This document shows positions 1 through 10,438 of a stretch of DNA of 64,000 nucleotides, piece after piece. This stretch comes from Neurospora crassa OR74A (taxonomy: Eukaryota; Ascomycota; Sordariomycetes; Sordariales; Sordariaceae): the NCBI RefSeq assembly GCF_000182925.2, contig NC_026505.1:1240001-1304000 (forward strand), read 5' to 3'. Every line of letters begins with the position of its first letter. Within the stretch, counting starts at the first letter, position 1. Under the pieces are notes generated by a model, which was not told the DNA's origin, searched no databases, and saw only the letters and a list, made by a program, of their open reading frames with translations. A program made the position numbers and the translations under genes.

Positions 1-17
1 CCCCCCCCCCCCCCCCC
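1..17. repeat. Poly-C tract (C17)
   Basis: The window opens with 17 consecutive C residues, followed directly by an A8/TTAATT/T7 stretch. Long C runs recur only in the AT-rich block near 61.75 kb. Whether the run continues to the left of the window cannot be seen. The remaining bases to 287 are the 3' flank of the MATE gene and show nothing else. Confidence 0.9.
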
Positions 18-287
18 AAAAAAAATTAATTTTTTTTATCAGAAAAAATTAGAAAAAGTGTCATTGGCTTGGATCCTCAGGGAATGCAGGAAGAATCATG
101 GCTAAGGAATGTGTTGAAAGGGGCATCTTTGGTAAAACCTCTTGAGACCTTCTAATCTTTGACTTCGTGGGTGAGCCAATTCAAGGTAATCTGTCTAATT
201 TTATGTCAACCTTTGTTCTACCATTCTAAACAGATTATGGATCGATGATTTCCACAACATCTTACCCGAGGGTCACCAGCTCCGTAT

Positions 288-1978
288 TCACACTGGCTCC
301 CTTCCTTCTCTGTGCCTCTCACCCAGTGCCTCATCGGCTTGGCCCTCCCCAATCGCCCCATAAGCATACACATGAGCACTACTGTCTCCAAACCCTCCAT
401 CATCTAGCCGAGAAATTGCTCTCTTGACTTCGTCCTCCCAGTTACTCATGCCAACGATTAACCATTCAAGCACACCCACCAAATACAAGGCGACACATTG
501 CCCAATCCACAGCCCACGGAGGCCCCATCCGTGGAAGGCAAGATAAATGCCAGTGGGAAGCGCACCGCCATAGTAACTGACCAAATTCACCGCCGCGCCC
601 ACCCACTGCCTCCCCGTCCCCCTTAACACGCCTCCGCAGGATCCATTCAGGCCATCGGCGATTTGAAACAGCGCCACAAACGGCATCACGTCTGCCACCA
701 GTCGGATCACCCTCTCATCATCATTGAACAGGCGCCCAAACACGTCCTTCACGCTCATCAATACAGTCAATATCAGCGCCCCGGCAACTATGCTGAGTAC
801 CACTGCACAATGCGACGCCCTGCTAGCCTCCTTGACCTTGCGTGCCCCCAACAGGTTGCCAACCCTTGAACTAGCAGCCACACCCAACCCGAACGGAATC
901 GTGTTGATGATTTGATCAGCCGTCATAATAACCGACTGCGCAGCCAGAGCAATAGTGCCCAACTGACCGGCAGCCAGAGCTACGATCTCAAAGGCCCACC
1001 ACTCGGTACCGACGTGGATGATGCCTAACAGAGCGAGGCGGATGAACGGGCCGATGTTGGAGAGTGCTCGGTGAGGGGAGAGGCCGCCCCAGCATTCGTG
1101 GCCGCGGACGAAGGTGGCATAAGCGACGAGGAGGAAGAAGGAGCACCAGTATGAGATGCCGGTGGCGAGGGGGGCGCCGTGCAACCCGAGACCGAGCTTG
1201 TGGATCAAGAAGTAATTGAGCAAGGCGTTGAGAGGGGAGGTGATAAGAAGGACGTATGTACCGGGGCGGTAGACTTCTGTTGGTTGGGGAAATGGGTTAG
1301 TGACTATCACTTGTGGGTATCTTGCGGCGTAAACACAGCATTGAGGGAAAGCAAACCTTGAGCCTGCAAGAACTTCTTCATGCACTCAAACCAGATATAA
1401 CCCAAACCGCCCGGTATGAGGCGCCGAAGAAACATGGCACTCTGTACGCAAATGTACTCTTCCTGACCAAGCACCCGGAACAAAGGCTCGGAGAAGGTCC
1501 ATATCAAAGCCATGACAGCATACAAGGCGGACAGGACTGCCAGTCCACGCTGCAAGAGGATGCCGAGATCATGCTTGTTGGATGAGCCGGTGTAACTGCT
1601 TGATGCAAGAGTGTCTAGAGCCGTTGAGCCTCCTAGAGCAATCAACCAAGCTGTGGACATGGCGAACATGTACGAGAAGGCAGCCGTGGCTAGGGCTTCT
1701 GGACTTAGACGGCCGACTATGAGGATGGAGCCGGTCTGGAGCGAGTTTTGGAGAGTATAGGCGAATATGACGGGGATGGCATTCTTGGTGAGAAGCCAGA
1801 GCTCGGATAGCCATAGCTTATACTCAGGTAGGTTGGGCACCTCGGATTCCTCGACCTGGGTGCTGGAAGACTGGAGTGATGGAGGCTTCCTCACTAATGA
1901 TGCTGTTTCATCTGGGCGAGGCTTCAGGAGGTCGGCTGACCTGGAGGGCGTTGCTCCTGACATTCTGGTATCAAACAA
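288..1978 (-). CDS. MATE-family multidrug/toxin efflux transporter
   Basis: Two exons on the minus strand, 1978-1357 and 1276-288, encode 536 residues. The 80 bp intron (1277-1356) begins GTTTGC and ends ACAG; splicing joins KFLQAQ to EVYRPG and removes the frame break. Residues 1-50 are hydrophilic. The rest is strongly hydrophobic with about twelve membrane segments in two MatE halves. Residues 116-131 (GGSTALDTLASSSYTG) match the conserved helix of the first half, and GVAASSRVGNLLGARK is the matching part of the second half, both typical of eukaryotic MATE proteins. The family exports organic cations or metabolites in exchange for H+ or Na+; the fungal protein is expected in the vacuolar or plasma membrane. 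The substrate is unknown. The start is the first ATG of the open frame. Just upstream on the same strand lies a zinc-cluster regulator (3960-6527), a possible functional partner, which is inference. Confidence 0.9.
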
Positions 1979-3294
1979 GATGTGATCGGGCGGTTAGACA
2001 CGAGACGCTTCAAGGTTTATATACCGTAAAACTTGCACGCAAGAGGCTCACGTTGCTCAACCAAGGTCAGGAGATCGGGTGAGTCCATGACCCAATACTT
2101 ATTTCTTCCCCATGGCGTACATGGTTTCAACAACTGCGTACTGGCACAACGATCCCCGCATCTGATGGCAGCGGGAAGAATAACGCAAGATAACATTCTT
2201 GCAGATCAGAGAGTGGGAGGATACCGAAACTTTGATATTGCTCTCCTCCGAGATTGGTAACTGTTCTCCAGCCAGTCAAGGATGACTTCTTCGGGTACGA
2301 AAAGATGATGTCGAGCATTCCTCGCAGCATGAAACACGGCGCGCCACTGTGCGAGCTGAGGGGCCATCGAGTCAGACACAATCGCAGGCTGATACAAGTA
2401 TCTGGCCAGTGGAAATCGTCCATTGATCTCGGGTCGGGTCGGTGGTCATGTCTAGCAGTTTACACTGTAAACTGAGATGCCTGGTTCAGTGCGTTGAATT
2501 GCAGTAGTGACTAGAGATTATGGTACAAAGGTAATTGCTCCAGAGTGGAAGATAGCGGTGCCGCTCAATGTCTCCATCTGCATGACATGGGAAATGGAAT
2601 CCTAATGCAGTTAGACCGAACCTCATGCTAAGTGGTGATATCGATAACAAGATCATGTCAGATAAAATGGCAAATGCCTACCACGGTGATATTCAGAGTA
2701 GCAACCGACCTTTGTGGATTGCCACTGCGGGATCTGCTCTTGAATGGCTCGCCGATGGCTGTGTCTTATCGGAAGCTGGAAAACCAATAGAATGAGTTGG
2801 CAACCGACGCCTCTTCTTTGGTTGTCAAATGATGTTATTCATCGCCGAAAGAATTGATGTTCAATGAGAAGTATCGCAACAATGGCTTTTCCCGCACTGA
2901 ATGATGCCACGGGCAATCAACGCCGTCGTGAAAATTGAACCCCTTGGGGTTGCGTGAATTATGTTCCTAAAACCTAGTAACGAAATCACAAGTCCAGCAA
3001 AGGAGGCGGTGATTCTCAACCCAGGCAATGTACTACATGTCTGTTTGTTTTTTATGAGCACAAGGAAAAGGGAAGATGTTAGAAATTGTTTCAGGACGAA
3101 ACAGCTCGAAAGCCGCCACAGAAAGACAACAAACAAGTGGAGGGAGCATTCGATGTGCAAGACGCTGAAGCGACTGATTGGAGCCATGGAAATAGATATG
3201 GGAGTAGTTGCGAGAATGCGAATTCTGGAGTAGAAGCTTCTTCCTCCCGCAACACGTTGGCACAAGTACCTACACTACCTCTAGTGTAATTATA

Positions 3295-3415
3295 GGTAAG
3301 TATCCGGGCGGAGCGGGGTGCGCTCGGGGTTGAAGCGGGGGCAGCCGATGTGGTATTCCCGGCCCGGGGATGACGTTACCGCGGTGAAGCCGGACCACCG
3401 CATCCCGGGCTCCGA
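3295..3415. promoter_or_regulatory. GC-rich block with CGG-N5-CCG and GGGG-type sites
   Basis: This block of about 120 bp is far richer in GC than its surroundings. It contains an inverted CGG-TGAAG-CCG at 3382-3392, the half-site geometry bound by Zn2Cys6 homodimers, the near-palindrome CCCGGCCCGGGG, and several GCGGGG/TCGGGG strings resembling SYGGRG carbon-repressor (CreA/CRE-1) sites. It lies 1.3 kb upstream of the MATE start. A regulatory role is inferred from motif content only. Confidence 0.3.
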
Positions 3416-3832
3416 TCATTTGCTGGCGATTATGAGACGAAGATTTGATGGGTTACGAAATGAATGAAGTGATCGAACTCTGGTCCCTTTTTCTTCATCC
3501 TTTTTTTTCCTCATATTTTTTTTTTCTTTTTCCTTCTTGGCAGCAAAACTAGTTGGAAAGTAGCCAGTCTCGCCAGTATAGGTAACAATAACATAGGTAC
3601 ATACTTATACACAAACACAACGAAGTCATAGCTGCTGGACTTCCATTTGTACCACCTGCACACGAGTACACGCCTGACGCTACCCAATACCAGGATGTTA
3701 TCTTCGTCTGGTACGCTTGATCATAGCGCTGGCTCCTTCTGTAGTCGGTGTACATGAAGACAGCCATCCAAATCTCAAATGAGATCAGATGACGGAAGGC
3801 GCGCAAGGCAGCCTTGAGATTTGCGCGGGTAA

Positions 3833-3854
3833 GTACCTAGGTACCTAGGTACCT
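3833..3854. repeat. GTACCTAG octamer tandem repeat
   Basis: The unit GTACCTAG is repeated two and three-quarter times without error. The unit overlaps the palindromes CCTAGG and GGTACC. Such TACCTA-type repeats are common between genes of Sordariales. Confidence 0.85.
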
Positions 3855-3959
3855 GCGCTCTGCATTCCGTTCTTTTCAAGCCACTCACTTGTTGCCTTCA
3901 GGCTTTCCCGGTGTTTTTGGCATCAGCATGGTGGCAGGAGCGAGGGCAGTGCTCCAACT

Positions 3960-6527
3960 TCACCTCGGTTCAGCCTCCTTCCCCTTTCCCTTCGCCAGTT
4001 TCGTCGTCTTTGACTTGTCGTCACTCCCACGACGCTCATCAAATTCCTTTCCAAGCTCGTTCCTGGCACTGCCGCTCCTACTCCTGCTGCTTCCAGGCTC
4101 CATGCTTGACGATCCAGTGTTTTCCTTCAGGTTGACGTTATCGCCCTTCAGCCAGCGTTGAAGCCGCATGGCCGCGTCCATGGTACGATGCGCAATCTCC
4201 CAATGCCCCATACCCATTTGCAGCAGGGTGGTGTTCATCATTGACTTGACCCACAGATCATGCCCTGTGTTCTTTACACTTGATATCAGAGGTAGGAGCA
4301 TCCAGTTAAAGACTCCCAGCAAAGAACGCCATTTAGCCAGCGGAACCCTCCACGCCGTCGTCCAGAGCTCCAGGAAATCCTGCATGCTGACCACTTCGCT
4401 GAACGGACGCCGTGCCATGATGGCCCGAGTGTACAAGATTGCCGACATCCTGATGGCTTGGTACACATAGTCCGGGCCCTCAGGACTGGGTTGCACAGCT
4501 AAGTCTTCTCCCAAACTTCCTCTTCTTTGTTTCGGCATCTCCCCCGCGCTGACCTCGGAACTGCGTCCCGTTGCCTGCTGTTGAACTCCGAGACCATATG
4601 CTGAAAATTGCTGGGTGCTTTGTGTTGTAGGTGACGCAGCCGCCGTAAGCCCGTTATTACCCTTCACAACCCCCCTGGTTTGTGACTCAAGTGTCATGTT
4701 CATTGCCGGAGATGGAGCATTGGCTGGTCTCGGAGAAGGTCGTCTCGTTACAGGACCGTCCGTCGAAAGCCTCAACATCTGATCATGAGTCCAAGCAGCC
4801 GTGTGATGCAGTTTCTGTAGTTCCGTCGGGGAAGCGTTCTCAGGAAGCCCGAGGACCGTGCAAACAAGGAACCGCATATCGTCCAGGATCGAAGCCGTGG
4901 TGGGGTCTATGTCAAACTCCTCATGGCATGAAGCAAAGTGTGGGAGAGATCCCGATGATATCATCGTTATCAAGGGCGTGTTCAGGGCCAGCTGCAACGG
5001 GGGCTGGGTGCTGTCTTGAAAGTCAAACTCAGGGCCCCCTCGCAAAGAAGGTGGTATCTCGAAACACAATGCAATCCCAACGTCCGATCTGCGCGTTATT
5101 GTCAGCACAACCCCTTTCCACATGTTGCTGCCCCGTCGAATCTTACGTTATGGCAAGTTTGCTGATCAGCCCGTTCAGCCCTAGCGTTCGAAACCCACCA
5201 CGAACTTTAATCATCTCACAAAGGCCGCCCATATGTGCATGGAGGGATTGCTTCTCGCCCCAATACCACTCATTGATAATGAGCTGAACAACTCCGGCTA
5301 TTCCTTCGTCTCCGGCTATAAGGCTTGACTTAATATGCTCATTCAAAAGCGCTATAGCTTGCCCCTTGTGTGCCATCGCTACTGTCGTGTCGATTATTCC
5401 CGCCACATGGAGCCATCCTGCAGCGGTGCATATGGCCACACGAGTTAGGAGAGGTGATCTGAGACAAAACGGAATGTAGTGTTGGATATACGGGTTGGCT
5501 GCATCCGGGTTGCTATCTATGGATGCTTTCATATTGCCGATCAGGTTGATAACTGCATTGATGGGTAGTGTCAGCAATGTATACCCATACCCATATTGTT
5601 TCCCAGACGAGGCAGACAACTTACACATGTTTAGCAGGTCATTGTCTTGGATAGGTTGTCCAGGCGCGGGAGGGATGTGTCCGTGTCCTTCGTCCGGACT
5701 TGTTCCCGGCCACGGTGCTACGCCGCTAACTTGAAGGCTCCCAGAATCTATGCTTCCCGAGGCTGTCTCTCGAAACAAGGTCCCACTCAGAAAGCGAGCG
5801 GGAATAGTGTAATACGTTCGAAGGAGATTTGCGGCATCATGGTACAGGTCAGGATGGATTGTACACCCGTCATTGCAACCAAAGTCTTCTGGAAGTAGAC
5901 CGCCCTGCGTTCTGCTGAAGACGTGTGGTTGAGGCATCATAGCAGACACGGGAAGCTGAGTTCCAAGATCTATCCCTGACCAGCGCACTGTCACTGCTCC
6001 AATCTCTCCACTAGAACTCGCTGCCCATGATGACGATGTCTGCCGCGGGGGTAAGAGGGGATGACGAGCCCCTTCAATTTCGTACTTCCCGCTGTACCGT
6101 CCCGATGAAGGCAATACGGATATTGCAAAGGCCGATTGCTGGGAGATGGGAGTTACGCTAGGCCGTCTTTGGATCCATCCGATTAGTTTCCTTTCCCATA
6201 GACAATTATGCCTTGATCACGGAGCTGGTGTGTGTACCTGCTGCTCGGTTTATACTCGCATAACGGTTGTGGAAACCGCCTTGCGCAGTTGCTACATGGC
6301 TGACCCTGATTGCACTACGGAAAAGGGAACATGCTGTCAGTCTAAGACAGACCAGTACAGATGATGTTCTGGTTAAGTTGGGCCTTGCTATCCTGTTGAT
6401 ACTTGAACATGACAACAGCTTGGAATTATCGTACCTTTTGTTTTCTTCTCCGGCACTCCCCACAAGACGTTGTCGTCCTCTCGGCACGCGAAGACCGGCC
6501 GACAGAAGGACGTGTGGCCTCGGACAT
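3960..6527 (-). CDS. Zn(II)2Cys6 transcription factor with Fungal_trans_2-type domain
   Basis: Five exons (6527-6435, 6314-6238, 6157-5625, 5552-5147, 5088-3960) give 745 residues. The first two are short, and the zinc cluster is seen only after splicing: Cys22, 25, 32, 38, 41 and 50 with spacing C-x2-C-x6-C-x5-C-x2-C-x8-C. Exon 1 ends immediately before Cys32. The ATG at 6527-6525 has the context GGACCATGTC. Introns run GTACGA...GTAG (120 bp), GTACAC...CTAG (80 bp, branch ACTAAT), GTAAGT...GCAG (72 bp, branch GCTGAC) and GTAAGA...GCAG (58 bp). The 72 bp intron is a multiple of three, so retention would keep the frame. The region around EWYWGEKQSLHAHMGGLCEM resembles the PF11951 regulatory domain. 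The C-terminal tail is rich in Ser, Lys and Arg. A nuclear sequence-specific regulator is expected; its targets are unknown, the neighbouring MATE gene being one candidate. Confidence 0.85.
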
Positions 6528-9500
6528 GGTCCTGTCTGGACGGCGATTTTGACAGCACAACAGTCATTGGGGTTTGCGCCGAACATGAGCATAGCAGGCC
6601 ATAAGGCTGACTTATAGGTGAGTCCCGTTCCGAATGATGGTTGCGACAAGGAACAGGTATCAGGCTTCACCCTGCATACCTTCGGCTTTCAGACTCTTTG
6701 GGATTAGCGTATAACCTGCCGCTCGGGTTGCCAGGAACCCATCACTGGTGAAGCAGACCGGGAGGGCGAGCACCCACTGGTGACGGTCTGCTTTACAAGA
6801 AGCGAGATGTGCTAAAGTAGAAGGGCGAAGCCTAGAACAACAGATCACGGTGATCTGCATACAGCTCGTCACTTTTTTTTTTCCAATTTTCAAGCCTGCG
6901 GAGGTGACAAGCATCCACCTTCGGAAGCAATGGCTCGACCCGGAGACTATTGGTTTGACCTAATCTGAACAGGGTGCACCGCAGAGACTCCTGTTGCAAC
7001 CTCACTTGTTCTACCCCGTAAGCCAGCACACAAGCGTCGACAATTATTGCGCACGATGATGGATCATGAACAACCCAAGGTGCCGCTGACTACAACCCCT
7101 GACACGAAGAAGTCCTGAAGTCTTGAATGGTTTGGCAACAGACAACTGAGACATTAACGACACACCCCCTCAACAATGGAAATCAACGACATACATAGGA
7201 CGATGCAACTTGGAACGGACTTATGTAGACTTGAATATTCTAATAGGTCCTGATTCTTGGCTTCCCCAACCTGGTATGTAGAAGCCACTCCCTTCACAGC
7301 ACCATAATACGCTCGCCCTCGAGCCTATTTTGGATAATGGTCGCGGGATCTGTGCCTCGAGAGTTGTTCAAGTTGGATACCACTGCGAGACCTCGAGGAC
7401 TCGGCAGGTAGTTTGCTAATTGGCGGTCTACGTGATCAATACCGGACTAGTGGTTTCAATGAAGGTGAAGTGGAGGCGTTTCCTCGTTTTCGTTAGACCG
7501 TCACAAACCCCCCAGACAAATGTATCGAACTGGGGTTAATTCTGGTTGCCCTACCGCTGACTCGAGTCTTGGGTAGGTCGACAGGAAATCTCTCACGTTA
7601 GGCCATTGTGGCAGTGCATCAGTATGGCAGGGATGAGCTGCCGGATCAGCAGCCGCCAAGCGAACAGGAAGTTGCCCCAGAACTACGTTGCGGCGACTGA
7701 CAGGTACAGGTCTCACATACCGTCGTCTCGTGCCGCCAGCTCGATACAGAAGCCGAGTGGTAAGCAGAGATCGAGCCAGTAGAGACAAAGCTGGCTTAAC
7801 CCTCATCAAGCAAATATCAGCTGAGTACCTTTCCAGGGTAGATCCAAGAGCATGTTGAGGATGTACCGATGTGAAGGGGAAATCCGGTACAAGTGCCCAT
7901 GATCCTCAACTGCACGATACAGAATCTCCCACTTGGAATACCACTGGAGGTCTTTCCGAAAGAGCTGCGGACCAGTCACAGAACATCAAAATGCAAAAGC
8001 TAAGTGCCCCTAGATCCTGACCACGGCGAGACTAGCCCGAATGCAATCCTCATCTGGCACCATGACCAGTATCGAGAAAGGCACATGGCTCAACATGCAT
8101 CGTCAGTGAGGAAAGACTCTTCCCCCCCTTCCCCTCCTCAACTGCCGGGAAGGCCTTAGCGCTATTGCTCTCAAAAGAGGCACAGCTGTACTCGGATGAC
8201 ACAATTTGAGCTGTTTGGCATGGACCTACCTGTCCTCTGTCGGAGAGCTTTTTCCCCCCTCACCCACGAGTAATGAATGCCAAGACTTTTCGCGTAATAG
8301 GGGGGTGATGTTTACTATCTGATGAAGCCAATCCGTACAATGTAACGTAACAAGAGGCCCTCGATATCTGGTAGTCTATCCGTTGCCGGTGTTTCAGCTT
8401 CTAGGGCCATAACAGAACATCTCGCTTCTTTTATCCCAGGTCATAGTCGTCTTACCGCTCGTATGAAAAAAGATCCAGCGGAAGAGATCCAATTAAGCAT
8501 GACTACCCTTGATCGACGCTACCGGCACTGAACTGCACTGTGACGTAGGGCTGAAGGGGTAACAGCTCCACCCAAACCGAACCCTTGGGTCGACATGTCG
8601 AGTCTGAATTACCACTTCTCTCACGGAATATGCACCCGGTATCATGAAGGGATGCAGGCGGGCATGGGTACGATTGATGATCAAGCTCTGTATTCAGACC
8701 AAAAGTCAAACCAAACATTATCAGAGCAAGCAAGTTCCAATTCAACAGAAATGAGGGTTTAGAAGGGTCTTGTACCCAGTTACCCAACTTGTTACCCAGC
8801 TAGCTCGAAAGCGTTGTTACCCGAAAAGTAAGCCCGATGTTTCCTTTTTTTTGTTCTTTTTTGCTCCTCCTCACCCTAACCACCTACAGCCTTCTACCCA
8901 ATCATGATGTTCCCACCCTTCGAATCGCGGTATGTACAAGTTGATCCAAAAACCGGAACTCATCCCGAGCCTGTGTTCCTTATGAGACCCCAGGCTTCCA
9001 CTGCGTGCCACCACTGCCCTTGAAGACTTCGTAAACCAAACCACTCCGGTCCACTCCTCTTTTCCCCGCCTTTTCTGGATGTTTGATAAACACCATTACA
9101 CAAGACACAAGTGAGTGAGATGGCATATGGGCACGAGGAGAAGGAAAAAACAGAATTTCCCTCTTTTGTGTTTTTCTTTCCTGATTCCAGCCCAGCTGAT
9201 CCATATCTGTGATTGATGTGGTTGCTGTGGTGTTGGTGCTGTGCTGTGTGATGACTGCCTGCCAGAAGATGTAGTGTGACTGTGCTAACTTGCTATAACT
9301 GGTATACGTCGCTAACAGGGCTCAGCTGGCTCTCGTTGATTGATGGATGATTTTCCTTCGACATGTGGTAAGAAGATAAAAGTGCGAGGGGCATGAGTGG
9401 CTGGCAGAAGCAAAGGTAGAAGATATTTGATAGGCTAGACGAGATACAGAATGACCAAAGCCGGGTAACGACGCCTGCCGAAGAGAAACACATGGAAGAA

Positions 9501-10438
9501 ATTAAGTGGAGAGACTTGATTGCGACACATGCAAAAATATCGATAAAAAGCTGGAACGCAGCTGAACAAAAACGCCGACACTGAGTTAAGGTATCTTACC
9601 CAAAAAAAAGAAAAAGCAAGTTAGAGAAACAAACAAGACCGACCCGTCCTTAATCAGTCATGGTCCACATCCCATCCAGATGGCGCTCTTAATGAAGCGC
9701 AATTCTGTCACAACACTTTCATTCTCATTTTCAGTCGTCTTCTAGAGTCGATTTGCCCCCCCTCCCTCTCCTGCCACCGTGACCATCCCCTCGCGCCAGA
9801 AGAAAACACTAGAGAAATACGTAGACTAGAAATATACCGACGAAGCCAGCATCTGAAATAGAGCCGGAGGGGCCACCAAGAAAGTCATGAAAAGCAGAAG
9901 TCATTACACATCTTCTTGGTAGCTAAATACACTTCTCGTTGCGGGCGGATTGGTATCCATCCTCAGCATCAACCCCTATCCACCCGCACCTCAGATGCAG
10001 CAAGTAGTGGTATAGAGTATTATATATAGTTAGATTTGAAAAAAAAAGACTTGGTATTGGTAAGTAGTGGTATCATCGCGTATTCCGTGTCATAACGTCA
10101 TATCAAAGAGTATTGCCGTCGTTCACCCACTAGTTGTGTGTGTGGTATATTTTTCTCGTCCTTTCTTTTTCGCATCCCTCCCCGTCTCTCCATCTCTCTG
10201 CTCCACTTTCCTCGTCTTCAAGTTTTGTGTGAAATGTTCGCTTAGGTTGGCTTTCCAATGCCCGCTCCATTTCGTATCCAGTCAATCGGTTCCCGGTGAC
10301 ACATGGCTAATGGTTTGTTTTGAGTGCTTGTGTCTAACCACACTACACCACTACACCATCACCCGCCGGCAGGCATGGCGTGTTCCTCTCTCCTCTCATT
10401 CCTCACTCGTGGTATCATGCGTATCTTGTATCTTCTCT
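6528..10438. other. Intergenic: regulator promoter and patatin 3' flank
   Basis: The left part is the upstream region of the zinc-cluster gene and the right end the 3' side of the patatin-like gene. The open frames here are short and lack recognisable domains, splice-connected partners or coding bias. Pyrimidine-rich strings are frequent at 10.14-10.22 kb. I see no RNA gene or repeat of note. Confidence 0.5.

Larger units (their letters stand above)
1979..3959. other. Intergenic: MATE promoter side and regulator 3' flank
   Basis: No gene is convincing here. The part near 2.0-2.1 kb is the MATE leader/promoter. A minus-strand open stretch at 2206-2423 looks coding-like but has no recognised homology (see findings). 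A GC-rich block lies at 3295-3415 and pyrimidine runs at 3493-3535. Bases 3833-3854 are a GTACCTAG tandem repeat. Other ORFs here are short and unremarkable. Confidence 0.6.

Noticed and set aside
6206-6670. 154-codon minus-strand frame over the zinc-cluster 5' exons
   Set aside because: It is in the wrong frame for the zinc cluster and is explained by the two-intron gene structure.
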